Notes under the pieces: model-generated
What the model was told of the DNA's origin: nothing
What the model saw: only the letters and a program-made list of their open reading frames with translations
Databases searched by the model: none
DNA from: Streptococcus sobrinus DSM 20742 = ATCC 33478
Lineage (GTDB): Bacteria > Bacillota > Bacilli > Lactobacillales > Streptococcaceae
Length of the DNA: 64,000 bases
Assembly (NCBI RefSeq): GCF_000686605.1
Contig: NZ_JMLC01000006.1
Location: 1-64,000, forward strand
Direction of reading: 5' to 3'
Made by a program: the position numbers and the translations under genes
In this document: one piece after another, positions 1 to 8,829 of the stretch
Layout of the letters: every line of letters starts with the position of its first letter
Numbering within the stretch: position 1 is the stretch's first letter

Positions 1-175
1 CGTACTGTTCCTGTGCTAAGGCTGCGGAATAACCATTTTGGCATCGTCTTAACTCTCTTGAAATAGTAGACTTATGGACGCCAAGTTTATTTGCAATTTG
101 GCAAGGTTTCAAACCTAATTCTAAGTAGGTTTCTATCTTTATTCGGTCGGTTATGGTAAGATGGGAGTAGCTCAT
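1..175 (-). mobile_element. IS30-family transposase, N-terminal part (cut by window edge)
   Basis: Reading the minus strand from an ATG at 175 gives about 58 residues that start MSYSHLTITDRIKIETYLEL, followed by an HTH segment with the residues NKLGVHKSTISRELRR. This is the N-terminal DNA-binding helix-turn-helix of IS30-type DDE transposases, which cut and join the element's ends. The catalytic domain lies beyond the window. The element end on this side must lie to the right of 175, probably between about 230 and 280, but the inverted repeat cannot be fixed from one end. The insertion sits directly upstream of a truncated membrane gene, which suggests it broke a longer accessory cluster. Confidence 0.85.
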
Positions 176-242
176 AGTTTTTCCTCGGGTTCTGTTTGTG
201 TGGTTACTTACAGTTTACACCAATGAAACGCTATGAGTTTTT

Positions 243-772
243 TTGTTGCACTATATTTTACAATTTATCAGACACAAAAATTTTATATATAATTTATCTA
301 TGATTTCGGTTTTGACCATAATAATGTATAGCCAAGGAGGGATAAAGCTGGCTATGCAAACATTTGCAATCTATTATTTTGTTATTCCTCTTATGAGCAT
401 GTATTATGCAGATGCGACATCTGGTATCAGGAAAATGTACAACTTATTAAGAGTTAGTTTGTATAGAGAAATGAGTTCTCTTTTATTGAGCTTAGCCATT
501 ATTTTTTGCCCCAAATCGTCGTCTGTTATTTATTTGTAGGCAAATATGAGACTGTTCGATTAAGTGTTTTAGTCTTTGTGGCTGCTTTACTTATGGGACT
601 GTTATTTCCAAAATCAAGAGGTAACGTAAATGAAGCGGTATCAAGTATACTAGTATTTTTAATTATTATACTGGCTTATGTAGTTTTTAAAATTAATGAC
701 TTGATTTACCCAACAGTGCTGCTATTTCTTTTAGTAACTAGTATAGTATTGAGGCAAGAAATGAGAGGGTGA
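243..772 (+). pseudogene. Polytopic membrane protein, frameshifted and probably 5'-truncated
   Basis: Two adjacent hydrophobic reading frames (243-539 and 506-772) read as one protein of about 176 residues if one T is added to the six-T run just before the GCCCC near 503-508. The upstream part ends in LLSLAIIF and the downstream part resumes with PQIVVCYLFVGKYE. Together they would make a protein of about four to five membrane segments, loosely like the membrane subunit of an ABC-2 type exporter; I cannot name the family. No convincing start is seen: the first codons lie in or near the IS30 end, so the 5' end may be lost. The gene is AT-rich and runs straight into the next gene, whose ATG follows three bases after the stop. 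Confidence 0.5.
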
Positions 773-774
773 CT

Positions 775-1059
775 ATGACAATGATAGAAATTTTCAATTC
801 TTTAAAACGCACAATCATTAGTTTTTTGATTTTATTTACATTAGACCTCCTGATTGAGCTATTTCAGATCAGTCAGTCGGGTAAAGTTATTACATTATTT
901 GGAGTGGTTATCAAAAGCAAATTTACAAATAAAGAATTACTACAAACATTTTCACTTCATTACCGAATGGTATTAGCTTTGCTCGTCGTTCTCTTTTTAA
1001 ATTTAATCTATACATGGATTATACATCACCGTAAAATAAGCAAGGAAAGAAAAGGATAA
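775..1059 (+). CDS. Small membrane protein, unknown function
   Basis: Encodes about 94 residues with two hydrophobic segments, one near residues 10-30 and one near 65-85, and a lysine/arginine-rich tail, so a two-pass membrane protein with a basic cytoplasmic end is likely. I chose the ATG at 775 because a GAGAGG ribosome binding site lies about six bases upstream; a GTG at 769 overlaps that site. The stop codon overlaps the start of the next gene (TAATG), which points to translational coupling with the M50-like protease. No family is recognised. It is probably an accessory component of the same operon as its neighbours. Confidence 0.6.
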   Translation: MTMIEIFNSLKRTIISFLILFTLDLLIELFQISQSGKVITLFGVVIKSKFTNKELLQTFSLHYRMVLALLVVLFLNLIYTWIIHHRKISKERKG

Positions 1060-1430
1060 TGACGTTAAACCTAGCAAGTATCTTAATCCAAGTAATTTTA
1101 CTCAGCACCTCTCTAGTTATGCATGAATTGTGTCATTATCTAGTGGCCAAACTTTTAGGTTATCAGCCGGGATTCAATTTTGAAAAGTTCCTTTCTCTAA
1201 CGGTATCTTATGTTAATAAAGGAAATGCCTTAAAAAATAGCCTTATATCAGCGTCGGCTCCTGTTACTTTGTTTTTTATTGGTTTGATGATTCCCAATAA
1301 AATAATAGTCCTTTCGCTATTTAAATTTGCCTGTTTATTAAATATTTTTCATTTAATGCCTTTTTGCAACGATGGCCAAGTTATATTCGTGTCACTTCTT
1401 AGCTTATTGAAAAGAGGTATCAAGCAATGA
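1059..1430 (+). CDS. M50-like (site-2-protease type) membrane metalloprotease
   Basis: A 123-residue, mostly hydrophobic protein. HELCH at about residues 22-26 fits the HExxH zinc motif of M50 intramembrane proteases. A later segment, LNIFHLMPFCNDGQ, near residues 93-108, matches the N-x-x-P-x-x-x-DG motif that supplies the third zinc ligand (Asp). Both catalytic elements are present, so the protein looks intact despite its small size. M50 enzymes cut substrates inside the membrane; in small peptide operons they can process or protect against peptides, but the substrate here is unknown. It is coupled at both ends (TAATG upstream, ATGA downstream) in an operon with the membrane proteins and the thioredoxin-like protein. 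Confidence 0.75.
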   Translation: MTLNLASILIQVILLSTSLVMHELCHYLVAKLLGYQPGFNFEKFLSLTVSYVNKGNALKNSLISASAPVTLFFIGLMIPNKIIVLSLFKFACLLNIFHLMPFCNDGQVIFVSLLSLLKRGIKQ

Positions 1431-1939
1431 AGCACAAATTTTTTTACATATCTTGCTTTGTAATGATATGCAGTTTCATATTTGGATATTTTCATTTTGT
1501 TCTCTCTAACCAAACACCCAGCAATATCAATGAAAAACAATATTATTATAAGACTTCACCACATGAAGTTATTTCTAAACTTACCGACAATAAAAGGGGA
1601 GTATACTATTTTGGATTTCCATCATGTCCGTGGTGTGCAGAAATTAGACCAGTTTTTAATGATGTACTAAAGGAATGTACACAAAAATCGTATATGGTTG
1701 ATACAAAATCAAAAGAGCTTAGTTCTCAGGATTATAAGAAGTTGACAAATTTTTACCATAAATTTTATAAGGATGAACTAACAGTACCCTTCATTGTTTC
1801 AATAAATAGTAGAGGGGAGGTTGTAACACATGTAGGGACATTAGAAGGACATGATGCTAGAGCTCGTAAGCTAACTAAAAAAGAAGTAGAGAAACTTCAT
1901 AAATTACTGGTTAATCTAGTCAAACATACAAAAAACTAG
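1427..1939 (+). CDS. Membrane-anchored thioredoxin-like protein (bacteriocin accessory type)
   Basis: A 170-residue protein with an N-terminal hydrophobic anchor (about residues 5-25), then an extracytoplasmic domain containing FGFPSCPWCAE near residues 63-73. CPWC is a CxxC redox motif in the context typical of thioredoxin folds, and a cis-Pro type segment (TVPFIVSI) follows near residue 125. Small thioredoxins of this kind (PedC/BrcD type) help form disulfides in exported bacteriocins. The start overlaps the stop of the M50 gene (ATGA). No bacteriocin gene lies in this operon as seen here; it may have been beyond the IS30 insertion. The nearest peptide with two cysteines is the bacteriocin at 5364. 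Function in bacteriocin maturation is inferred. Confidence 0.7.
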   Translation: MKHKFFYISCFVMICSFIFGYFHFVLSNQTPSNINEKQYYYKTSPHEVISKLTDNKRGVYYFGFPSCPWCAEIRPVFNDVLKECTQKSYMVDTKSKELSSQDYKKLTNFYHKFYKDELTVPFIVSINSRGEVVTHVGTLEGHDARARKLTKKEVEKLHKLLVNLVKHTKN

Positions 1940-1995
1940 ACCTGTATAGTATGGTATCGAATGAATTTCGAAAGCTTAAAAACAGAAGTCCTAAA

Positions 1996-2021
1996 AAACG
2001 CCACCCAATGGGTGGGGTTTT
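1996..2021. terminator. Hairpin terminator between the accessory operon and aspS
   Basis: CCACCC (2001-2006), loop AAT, GGGTGG (2010-2015), flanked by A and T runs. The A-rich left flank and T-rich right flank make it usable in either direction; it ends the 775-1939 operon. Confidence 0.8.
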
Positions 2022-2032
2022 ATTAGGCTTTT

Positions 2033-2041
2033 TGCTATAAT
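2033..2041 (+). promoter_or_regulatory. aspS promoter, extended -10
   Basis: TGCTATAAT is a perfect extended -10. Transcription would start near 2048, about 65 bases before the aspS ATG. No T-box signature is seen in the leader. Confidence 0.65.
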
Positions 2042-2114
2042 AGATGGGAATGTAAAAAGACCCAAGGAGAAAGGAATAAGCCCTGTTAGATAAAGTGGGG
2101 GTTTGGGAAACATA

Positions 2115-3863
2115 ATGAAACGTAGTATCTATGCTGGACGTGTTCGCCCTGAACACATCGGAAGACAACTCACTCTTAAAGGTTGGGTGAGTCGCCGTCG
2201 TGACTTAGGTGGCTTGATTTTTATTGACCTGCGGGACCGCGAAGGCATTATGCAGCTGGTCATCAACCCAGAGCAAGTATCCAAAGACATCATGAAAAAG
2301 GCTGAAAGCCTACGAACGGAGTACGTAATTGAGGTGACAGGAACCGTTCAAGCACGTGAGCAGGCCAATGACAAGCTGGCAACTGGAGCTGTGGAACTGC
2401 AGGTCAGCGACTTGGTCATTCTCAACACTTCCAAGACGACTCCTTTTGAAATCAAGGATGATGCGGAAATGACAGATGACAATCGTCTTCGTTATCGCTA
2501 TCTGGACTTGCGTCGTCCAAGTATGCTCAAGAATCTCAAACTGCGGGCCAAGGTGACCCATAGCGTTCGTAATTACCTAGATGAGTTGGAATTTATTGAT
2601 GTGGAAACGCCAATGTTGACTAAGTCAACACCAGAAGGGGCGCGTGATTACTTGGTACCAAGTCGGGTTAGCCAAGGTCACTTCTATGCCCTTCCACAAA
2701 GTCCACAAATCACCAAGCAGCTACTCATGAATGCTGGTTTTGACCGTTACTATCAAATCGTTAAATGCTTCCGTGATGAAGACTTACGGGGGGACCGTCA
2801 ACCTGAATTTACACAAATCGACTTGGAAACCTCATTTCTAGATGAGGAAGACATCCAAGAGATTACTGAAGGTCTAATAGCTCGGGTCATGAAGGAAACC
2901 AAAGGGATTAATGTGACTATACCCTTCTCTCGTATGACCTACGATGATGCCATGAACAATTATGGCTCTGATAAACCAGATACCCGCTTTGACATGCTTT
3001 TACAGGACTTGACAGATACTGTCAAGGGAATTGACTTCAAGGTCTTTGCCCAAGCTCCAGCAGTTAAGGCTATTGTAGTCAAGAATGCGGCGGATAAGTA
3101 TTCTCGTAAAGCCATTGATAAGTTGACAAATGTGGCAAAACAGTACGGAGCCAAAGGATTGGCCTGGGTCAAGTATCTTGATGGAGAAATGACTGGACCT
3201 GTTGCTAAGTTCTTGACAGAGATTGCTGATAAGTTGACAGAACGTTTACAGTTAATTGACAATGATTTGGTCCTCTTTGTTGCAGATAGCTTAGAAGTTG
3301 CTAATACCACTCTAGGCGCCCTGCGGATCCTTCTGGCTAAGGAACTAGACCTGATTGACCAAGACCAATTCAACTTCCTTTGGGTGGTTGATTGGCCAAT
3401 GTTTGAATGGTCAGAGGAAGAGGGTCGCTACATGTCTGCCCACCACCCCTTCACCCTACCAACTCAAGAAACAGCCGACCAGCTTGAAGGAGACCTGTCC
3501 AAGGTTAGAGCGGTTGCCTATGATATTGTCCTCAATGGCTATGAATTGGGTGGCGGTAGCTTGCGGATTAACCATAAGGACCTGCAGGAACGCATGCTCA
3601 AGGCCCTTGGCTTCAGCCAAGAATCGGCTAACCAGCAGTTTGGTTTCTTGCTAGAAGCCATGGATTACGGTTTCCCACCACATGGGGGACTGGCTATCGG
3701 TTTGGACCGCTTTGTTATGATTTTGGCTGGTCAGGACAACATTCGTGAAGTCATCGCCTTCCCCAAGAACAACAAGGCTTCTGACCCAATGACTCAGGCT
3801 CCTAGTCTAGTGGCTGAAAAACAATTGGAAGAGTTAGCTCTGCAAGTGCAAGACCATGACTAA
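2115..3863 (+). CDS. aspS: Aspartyl-tRNA synthetase
   Basis: A class II synthetase that charges tRNA-Asp. The 582-residue protein has the N-terminal OB-fold (about residues 1-105), the motif 2 region [16 protein letters not shown], the bacterial GAD insertion around residues 285-400, and motif 3 ([15 protein letters not shown]) near residue 530. I chose the ATG at 2115 ([10 protein letters not shown]) over a TTG at 2103 because it matches the usual streptococcal N-terminus. Length is normal for the family. Its end overlaps the start of the yitT-family gene by eight bases, so the two are probably co-transcribed. Confidence 0.97.
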   Translation: MKRSIYAGRVRPEHIGRQLTLKGWVSRRRDLGGLIFIDLRDREGIMQLVINPEQVSKDIMKKAESLRTEYVIEVTGTVQAREQANDKLATGAVELQVSDLVILNTSKTTPFEIKDDAEMTDDNRLRYRYLDLRRPSMLKNLKLRAKVTHSVRNYLDELEFIDVETPMLTKSTPEGARDYLVPSRVSQGHFYALPQSPQITKQLLMNAGFDRYYQIVKCFRDEDLRGDRQPEFTQIDLETSFLDEEDIQEITEGLIARVMKETKGINVTIPFSRMTYDDAMNNYGSDKPDTRFDMLLQDLTDTVKGIDFKVFAQAPAVKAIVVKNAADKYSRKAIDKLTNVAKQYGAKGLAWVKYLDGEMTGPVAKFLTEIADKLTERLQLIDNDLVLFVADSLEVANTTLGALRILLAKELDLIDQDQFNFLWVVDWPMFEWSEEEGRYMSAHHPFTLPTQETADQLEGDLSKVRAVAYDIVLNGYELGGGSLRINHKDLQERMLKALGFSQESANQQFGFLLEAMDYGFPPHGGLAIGLDRFVMILAGQDNIREVIAFPKNNKASDPMTQAPSLVAEKQLEELALQVQDHD

Positions 3864-4797
3864 AAAAACACAGCCTAAGCGACAAATCAAGTATGCTGTC
3901 GGTAGAGCGGCTAAGAAGGTCGGTCTCCTGCATGCAGTTCGCAGTATTTCTCGGGAGAAATATGCAGAGAAGATTTCTGCCTCGCTCTTTTATGGGATTT
4001 TATCCAGTATTGCGGTCAATTTCTTCTTTCAACCCGGCCATGTTTATTCCAGCGGGGCGACCGGTCTGGCTCAGGTTCTCTCGGCTCTAAGTGATCGTTT
4101 TGTTGGCTTTGTCATTCCGGTTTCGGTGACCTTTTATGCCGTCAACATTCCGCTAATGATTTTAGCTTGGTTCAATCTGGGCCATCGTTTTACGATTTTT
4201 ACCTTTATCACGGTAACCATCAGTTCCTTCTTTATCCAAATCATGCCCCAGATTACCCTGACCAGTGATCCCCTGATTAATGCCATTTTTGGTGGTCTGG
4301 TCATGGGAACGGGGATTGGATATGGTCTGAGGTCGCGGATTTCTAGCGGGGGAACTGACATTGTCAGCCTCTATATCCGTAAGAAAACGGGGCGGGCTGT
4401 CGGCAGTATCTCCCTCATGGTCAATGGAACCATCATGATATTTGCTGGTCTCCTCTTCGGCTGGCAGTATGCCCTTTATTCCATGGTGACCATCTTTGTC
4501 TCCAGTCGGATGACAGATGCCATTTTCACCAAGCAAAAGAAGATGCAGGCCACGATTATTACCAGCCAGCCTGAACGAGTAACCAAGCAAATTCATAAGC
4601 GACTGCACCGGGGCGTGACCCAAATTAATGATGCCGAAGGTACCTATAACCATGAGAAAAAGGCAGTGCTAATTGCTATTATCACCCGAGAAGAATTTAA
4701 TGATTTCAAATATGTCATGCGTAAAGCTGACCCCAAGGCTTTCGTTTCCGTGGCCGAGGATGTTCATATCCTGGGACGTTTTGTGGAAGATGACTAG
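3856..4797 (+). CDS. YitT-family membrane protein (YitT plus DUF2179)
   Basis: A 313-residue protein with a basic N-terminus of about 50 residues, then five or so membrane segments (about residues 45-220) with the glycine-rich signature [19 protein letters not shown] typical of the YitT/DUF161 family. A soluble C-terminal DUF2179-like domain (about residues 230-310) follows. The family is widespread in Firmicutes and of uncertain function; transport roles have been suggested. It starts inside the end of aspS (ATGACTAA) and so is translationally coupled. Downstream there is no clear terminator before a degraded dispersed repeat. Confidence 0.9.
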   Translation: MTKKTQPKRQIKYAVGRAAKKVGLLHAVRSISREKYAEKISASLFYGILSSIAVNFFFQPGHVYSSGATGLAQVLSALSDRFVGFVIPVSVTFYAVNIPLMILAWFNLGHRFTIFTFITVTISSFFIQIMPQITLTSDPLINAIFGGLVMGTGIGYGLRSRISSGGTDIVSLYIRKKTGRAVGSISLMVNGTIMIFAGLLFGWQYALYSMVTIFVSSRMTDAIFTKQKKMQATIITSQPERVTKQIHKRLHRGVTQINDAEGTYNHEKKAVLIAIITREEFNDFKYVMRKADPKAFVSVAEDVHILGRFVEDD

Positions 4798-4798
4798 A

Positions 4799-4990
4799 AT
4801 AATACTCTTCGAAAATCTCAAGATACATCAAGCAAAGCGTAATCAGCTTTTCTTTTCTCGAGTCACCTGGTTAACTCACTTTGCCGTGCTTCAGTACAGT
4901 CTGCAGTTCGAACGACACCTCATATAAGTCTCGTTTCTACCAACTTTATGAGGTTAGTGAAGAAACTAGTCAGTCAACCATAGTTGCTGA
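4799..4990 (+). repeat. Dispersed streptococcal intergenic repeat, family A, degraded copy
   Basis: Begins with TACTCTTCGAAAATC and contains the core TTAACTCACTTTGCC and CAGTCTGCAGTTCG, also found at 14549-14706 and 29528-29640. The right end is not clear in this copy. It resembles the abundant intergenic repeat of pneumococci and relatives that starts with the same words. The rest of 4798-5363 holds no gene: it is AT-rich, with an 8-base inverted repeat (AAGGTTAA 5213-5220, TTAACCTT 5285-5292) upstream of the bacteriocin. Confidence 0.6.
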
Positions 4991-5324
4991 CGTTCTATTA
5001 GTTAAACGATAGTTTTCACTAATAGATGGTTCTTTCTTCGTCTGTTTTCAATTTTCATATAAGTACAAAATAGGACTATCGGATTTTTCGATGGTCTTAA
5101 AAGTTTCCTTCTAGGCTACAATAAAGGCTTTTCAGTTACATAATAAAAAGTGCTCTAATAAGTAAGTGTCTGTAGCAACTATAATTTCATCTATTTAGGA
5201 TATTTTTAATTGAAGGTTAATTAAAATGAAAGAAAATTATACATCAGATTTCAAAAACATTACACAATTATTGATTTTTAAATTTTAACCTTTAATTTTT
5301 TGAAAAAAATATTAAAATGAAGAT

Positions 5325-5338
5325 ACTAGTCGACTAGT
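5325..5338. promoter_or_regulatory. Perfect 14-base palindrome upstream of the bacteriocin
   Basis: ACTAGTCGACTAGT lies 25 bases before the bacteriocin ATG, between AT-rich promoter-like sequence and the ribosome binding site. It could be an operator or a transcript hairpin; its function is not known. Confidence 0.4.
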
Positions 5339-5363
5339 AAAATAATTTTAAAGGAGAATGTTT

Positions 5364-5591
5364 ATGAATTCTTTAGCTTTTGAACAATTTGAACTTATGG
5401 ACACTGAAATGCTTGCTAGCATTGAAGGTGGAGTCAATTGGGATCGTGTCTTCGGTGGTGCTACAGTTTATGGTGCAGCAACTATGGCCGTTTGTATGGC
5501 TACTGGTCCAATTGGTTGGGGAGCAGGAGCAGCTTATCTAGGTCTTTGTGCAGCTTCAGGTGCCTACATTGGTTATGGTCTAGCAAGCTAA
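5364..5591 (+). CDS. Double-glycine-leader bacteriocin (class II)
   Basis: A 75-residue prepeptide. The leader of 23 residues has the form FEQFELMDTEMLASIEGG, a classic double-glycine leader close to those of streptococcal mutacins and Blp peptides, cut by C39-peptidase ABC transporters. The mature part is 52 residues, hydrophobic and glycine/alanine-rich, with several GxxxG-type spacings and two cysteines that could form a disulfide. AAGGAG at 5351-5356 sits seven bases before the ATG at 5364; an ATG at 5358 is too close to it, so 5364 is the start. The membrane protein at 5630 is the likely immunity partner. No dedicated transporter is nearby, so export would rely on one elsewhere in the genome. 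Confidence 0.85.
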   Translation: MNSLAFEQFELMDTEMLASIEGGVNWDRVFGGATVYGAATMAVCMATGPIGWGAGAAYLGLCAASGAYIGYGLAS

Positions 5592-5629
5592 GCATCTGTT
5601 AAATCAATCTACGTTTTGAGGTGGTTATC

Positions 5630-5989
5630 GTGAGAAGAAAAAGTTCTTTTATTATTTGTACAGCTTTGATCATTATAGCAAATGGTCTTATGATATCAGT
5701 AATTAACAATGGTGAAGAGAAACTTTCAAACCTGCTTGTCATAGCACTTGCATTGCTTTGTTTCCCAGGATTTTTGTGGGCAATTAACAATGAAATGACT
5801 TCACTTATCAGGCTTGAATCCTCATTATTGCTTCTTCTCGCTGTTCTCTCCATCATGCGTTTAATTAACAGAATTGATCCTTTTCCTGATATGGTGAACG
5901 CCCCTGTAGCTCTTGTAGCTTTCGGTTTGACGACTTTGCTACTGGTTGCTGGAATTGCCAGATGGATCAGCAAAAATAAGAGGGATTGA
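5630..5989 (+). CDS. Probable bacteriocin immunity membrane protein
   Basis: A 119-residue protein with about four membrane segments (near residues 7-22, 36-53, 62-80 and 90-110) and a basic C-terminal tail. I chose the GTG at 5630 (MRRKSSFIIC) because GAGGTGG lies five to six bases before it; a GTG at 5621 lies in that site. It follows the bacteriocin by 38 bases and precedes a strong terminator, so the two form one transcript. Small four-pass proteins placed like this usually protect the producer from its own peptide. No family is recognised with certainty, so the immunity role is inferred from position. Confidence 0.65.
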   Translation: MRRKSSFIICTALIIIANGLMISVINNGEEKLSNLLVIALALLCFPGFLWAINNEMTSLIRLESSLLLLLAVLSIMRLINRIDPFPDMVNAPVALVAFGLTTLLLVAGIARWISKNKRD

Positions 5990-6044
5990 TTCACTAAAAA
6001 CTTAAGCGAGACTAAGGTCTACTTTGAAACTGTCCATTGATCTG

Positions 6045-6077
6045 AGACAAACTTCATTTGAGGTTTGTCTTTTTTTG
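6045..6077 (+). terminator. Terminator of the bacteriocin-immunity operon
   Basis: AGACAAAC (6045-6052) pairs with GTTTGTCT (6063-6070), followed by a run of seven T. Confidence 0.9.
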
Positions 6078-6117
6078 AGTCCATTCAATACGATAGAAAG
6101 TTAGACATGAATTCATA

Positions 6118-6164
6118 AGAAAAGCCCAGAGAAGATCGTTAATAAATCAAGAATCTTCTCTGGG
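6118..6164 (-). terminator. argS terminator
   Basis: A perfect 12-base inverted repeat (6125-6136 with 6153-6164, CCCAGAGAAGAT). On the minus strand it is followed by CTTTTCTTAT, which fits a terminator 38 bases after the argS stop. Confidence 0.8.
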
Positions 6165-6201
6165 ATGATTGGTGGTATTTTAAGTTCTTATAAGCTCTAG
6201 T

Positions 6202-7893
6202 TTACATTTCATCTGGTGCATCCACGCCCAGAAGATGCAGGGCTTCTTTGAGAACCAGTGCCGTTGTATAGCTGAGAGCTAGACGTCTGTCACGCTCTGG
6301 ACTCTGGTCCAAGATACGATTGTGGGCATAGTATTTATTGAAAGCCTGAGCTAGGCTGATGGCAAACTTAGCAATAATAGAGGGCTCGAAATTGTCGGCT
6401 GCCCGCTTGATAGTAGCAGGGAAGTTTTGAATCAGCTTGATAATTTCCCAGCTTTCAGCATCATCTAAATAGTAGCCGACAGCTGGATCGGCCTTAAAGT
6501 TGGCCTTGCGAAGGATGGATTGAATACGAGCATAGGCGTATTGGACATAGGGGCCAGTTTCCCCTTCAAAGGAAACCATGGCATCAAGGTCAAAGTCGTA
6601 ACCGTTGAGGCGGTCGGTTTTGAGGTCATAGAACTTGATAGCTCCGACACCGACTGCCTGAGCGACGGCCTCCTTGCTTGGTAAATCAGGGTTCTTGGCT
6701 TCAATCTGGTCACCAGCCCGCTTGATGGCTTCGGCGATAGTTGGTTCCAAGAGGATGACATTGCCCTTGCGGGTCGAGAGTTTCTTACCATCCTTGGTCA
6801 CTAGGCCAAAAGGTACATGGGTAATGTCATCTGACCAGTCGTAGCCCATCTCTTTGAGGACGGCCTTGAGCTGTTTGAAGTGAGCAGCTTGCTCGTTGCC
6901 AACCACGTAGATGGATTTGGCAAAATCATAGGTCCGCTTGCGGTAGATGGCTGCAGCTAGGTCCCGAGTGATGTAGAGGGTAGCCCCATCTGATTTCTTA
7001 ATCAGGGCCGGATTTTCAATGCCATATTTATCTAGCTTAACAACCTGAGCCCCTTGAGATTCCTCAAGGAGCCCCTTGTCCTCAAGGATAGAAACGACTT
7101 CATCCATCTTGTCGTTGTAGAAAGCTTCTCCATTGTAGCTATCGAATTGGACATCCAACTGGTCGTAGAGACGGTTGAATTCGACCAGGCTCTCGTTGCG
7201 GAACCATTGCCAGAGACTGATAGCCTCCTGGTCGCCAGCTTCTAGCTTGCGGAACCAATCTCTGGCTTCTTCGTCCAATTGAGGTTGGCTTTGGGCTTCC
7301 TTATTGATGCGGACGTAGAGTTGCAGGAGTTCCTTGATAGGATTGGCCCTGACAGCTTCCTCATCGCCCCATTTTTTATAGGCCACAATCAGCATGCCAA
7401 ACTGCTTGCCCCAGTCGCCCAAGTGGTTGATTTTGACAGCCTTGTAGCCCAGCTTTTCAAAAATCTTTGCCAAACTATCGCCGATAACGGTTGAGCGTAG
7501 ATGGCCGATGGAGAAGGGCTTGGCGATATTGGGGCTGGACATATCAATGGTGATATTTTTCCCCTGTCCGATTTCCTGCTTACCGTAGTTGCTACCTTTG
7601 CCAATAACATCAGCTAAGACGGCCTGGGAAATTTCTTTCTTATTGAGGAAGAAATTGATATAGGGACCGACAGCTTGGATCTTTTCAAATTTATCGGATG
7701 TGATTTTCTCAACCAGCTCGCTGGCAATGGCTTGAGGAGCCTTACGCCAGACCTTGGCCAATGAAAAAGTTGGGAAGGCCAAGTCGCCCATGCTAGAATT
7801 TTTAGGGACTTCCAATAAATTAACAATCGCATCAGGCTCCATGTCAGGCAGGGCAGCCTGAATTTCTTGAGCGATAATGACTTTATTATCCAT
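6202..7893 (-). CDS. argS: Arginyl-tRNA synthetase
   Basis: A 563-residue class I synthetase that charges tRNA-Arg. It has the N-terminal Add-1 domain, then [17 protein letters not shown] near residues 118-134 with the HIGH-type signature. KKLSTRKG near residue 372 takes the place of KMSKS, and an alpha-helical anticodon-binding C-terminus ends in [10 protein letters not shown]. The length is normal. It is transcribed divergently from argR, the arginine repressor, with about 155 bases between them. This is a common arrangement in streptococci that allows shared regulation. The upstream region carries AT-rich promoter-like sequence. Confidence 0.97.
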   Translation of the reverse strand: MDNKVIIAQEIQAALPDMEPDAIVNLLEVPKNSSMGDLAFPTFSLAKVWRKAPQAIASELVEKITSDKFEKIQAVGPYINFFLNKKEISQAVLADVIGKGSNYGKQEIGQGKNITIDMSSPNIAKPFSIGHLRSTVIGDSLAKIFEKLGYKAVKINHLGDWGKQFGMLIVAYKKWGDEEAVRANPIKELLQLYVRINKEAQSQPQLDEEARDWFRKLEAGDQEAISLWQWFRNESLVEFNRLYDQLDVQFDSYNGEAFYNDKMDEVVSILEDKGLLEESQGAQVVKLDKYGIENPALIKKSDGATLYITRDLAAAIYRKRTYDFAKSIYVVGNEQAAHFKQLKAVLKEMGYDWSDDITHVPFGLVTKDGKKLSTRKGNVILLEPTIAEAIKRAGDQIEAKNPDLPSKEAVAQAVGVGAIKFYDLKTDRLNGYDFDLDAMVSFEGETGPYVQYAYARIQSILRKANFKADPAVGYYLDDAESWEIIKLIQNFPATIKRAADNFEPSIIAKFAISLAQAFNKYYAHNRILDQSPERDRRLALSYTTALVLKEALHLLGVDAPDEM

Positions 7894-8048
7894 GTGTTTC
7901 TCCTGTGAAAGTATTCATTTCATTGTAACATAAAAAGCCTGATTTTGCTGGGGCGTTTGCCAAATTTCTCGCCTCTGACTTAAGATGAAAAAGCTAGGCC
8001 TTTTTGTTATAATGGGTAAGGTATAAATTGAGAGATTTAGGGGAAAAC

Positions 8049-8483
8049 ATGAATAAAATTGAACGTCAAAATAAGATAAAGGCCATCATCCAGGAGGAGC
8101 GAGTGGGGACCCAGGAGGAAATCAAGGATAGCCTGGCCAAGCAAGGAGTTGCGGTAACCCAAGCGACCCTGTCTAGGGACTTGCGGGAGATTGGTCTCCT
8201 CAAACGCCGGGATGAGGCTGGCAAGCTCTACTACAGCCTATCAGCGGAGGAAGCCTCTCATCTGTCGGATGTTGCAAGAGATTATATTAAAAAGGTCTCA
8301 CGGGCCAGCTTTATTCTGGTTCTCAGCACTGAGCTGGGAGAAACGGATGTTTTGGCCAACATTATTGACCGAGAAGGTCGCAGTGATATTCTGGGAACCG
8401 TCGCTGGTGCCGACACACTTTTGGTCATCTGTCAGGATGAGACCAAGGCCCAGGCAATTGAGGAAGAACTGAATCATGACTGA
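8049..8483 (+). CDS. argR: Arginine repressor ArgR
   Basis: A 144-residue DNA-binding regulator of arginine metabolism. The N-terminal winged helix (residues 1-70) includes [14 protein letters not shown] and [14 protein letters not shown], the recognition helix signature of ArgR/AhrC. The C-terminal domain contains [13 protein letters not shown] near residues 115-130, which binds arginine and forms the hexamer. The ATG at 8049 is preferred over a TTG at 8028 because it follows AGGGGAA and matches the family start. The gene overlaps the YlbF-family gene by eight bases and begins an operon that continues into mutS. Confidence 0.95.
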   Translation: MNKIERQNKIKAIIQEERVGTQEEIKDSLAKQGVAVTQATLSRDLREIGLLKRRDEAGKLYYSLSAEEASHLSDVARDYIKKVSRASFILVLSTELGETDVLANIIDREGRSDILGTVAGADTLLVICQDETKAQAIEEELNHD

Positions 8484-8829
8484 CTTAAATCAAGCAGTCA
8501 AAGATCTGCAAGAGCTTTTGGCTCAACATGAGAGTGTTCAGGCTTTTCAAGCGGTTGAGGCCAAGGTGAAGGCTCAACCAGACTTGAACCATCTGGCTCA
8601 TGATATGAAGGCCTACCAGCAGGAAGCGGTTCTCTACGAAAAATTAGAAAAAAATCGGGCAGCCGACCAGTCAGGTCAGGCTGCTGATCGCTTAAATCAG
8701 GAGCTCTCAGACCTTCCCTTGGTCCAGGATTACCGGATCAAGATGCAGGATGCCAGTGACCTCCTGCAGTATGTGACCAAGACGTTGGAAGAAAAGATCA
8801 ACAAAGGATTAGCAAATGGCAAAAGATAA
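8476..8829 (+). CDS. YlbF/YmcA-family protein (DUF964)
   Basis: A 117-residue, highly charged, helical protein of the YlbF/YmcA family. The Bacillus members form a complex that affects RNase Y, competence and biofilm formation; the role in streptococci is less clear. It is rich in Gln, Asp and Lys and has no membrane segment, so it should be cytoplasmic. The start overlaps the end of argR (ATGACTGA) and the end overlaps mutS by 14 bases. It therefore lies inside the argR-mutS operon, as in S. mutans. Confidence 0.85.
   Translation: MTDLNQAVKDLQELLAQHESVQAFQAVEAKVKAQPDLNHLAHDMKAYQQEAVLYEKLEKNRAADQSGQAADRLNQELSDLPLVQDYRIKMQDASDLLQYVTKTLEEKINKGLANGKR

Noticed and set aside
2103-2114. TTG at 2103 as the aspS start
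   Set aside because: It adds four residues absent from the family; the ATG at 2115 gives the standard N-terminus.
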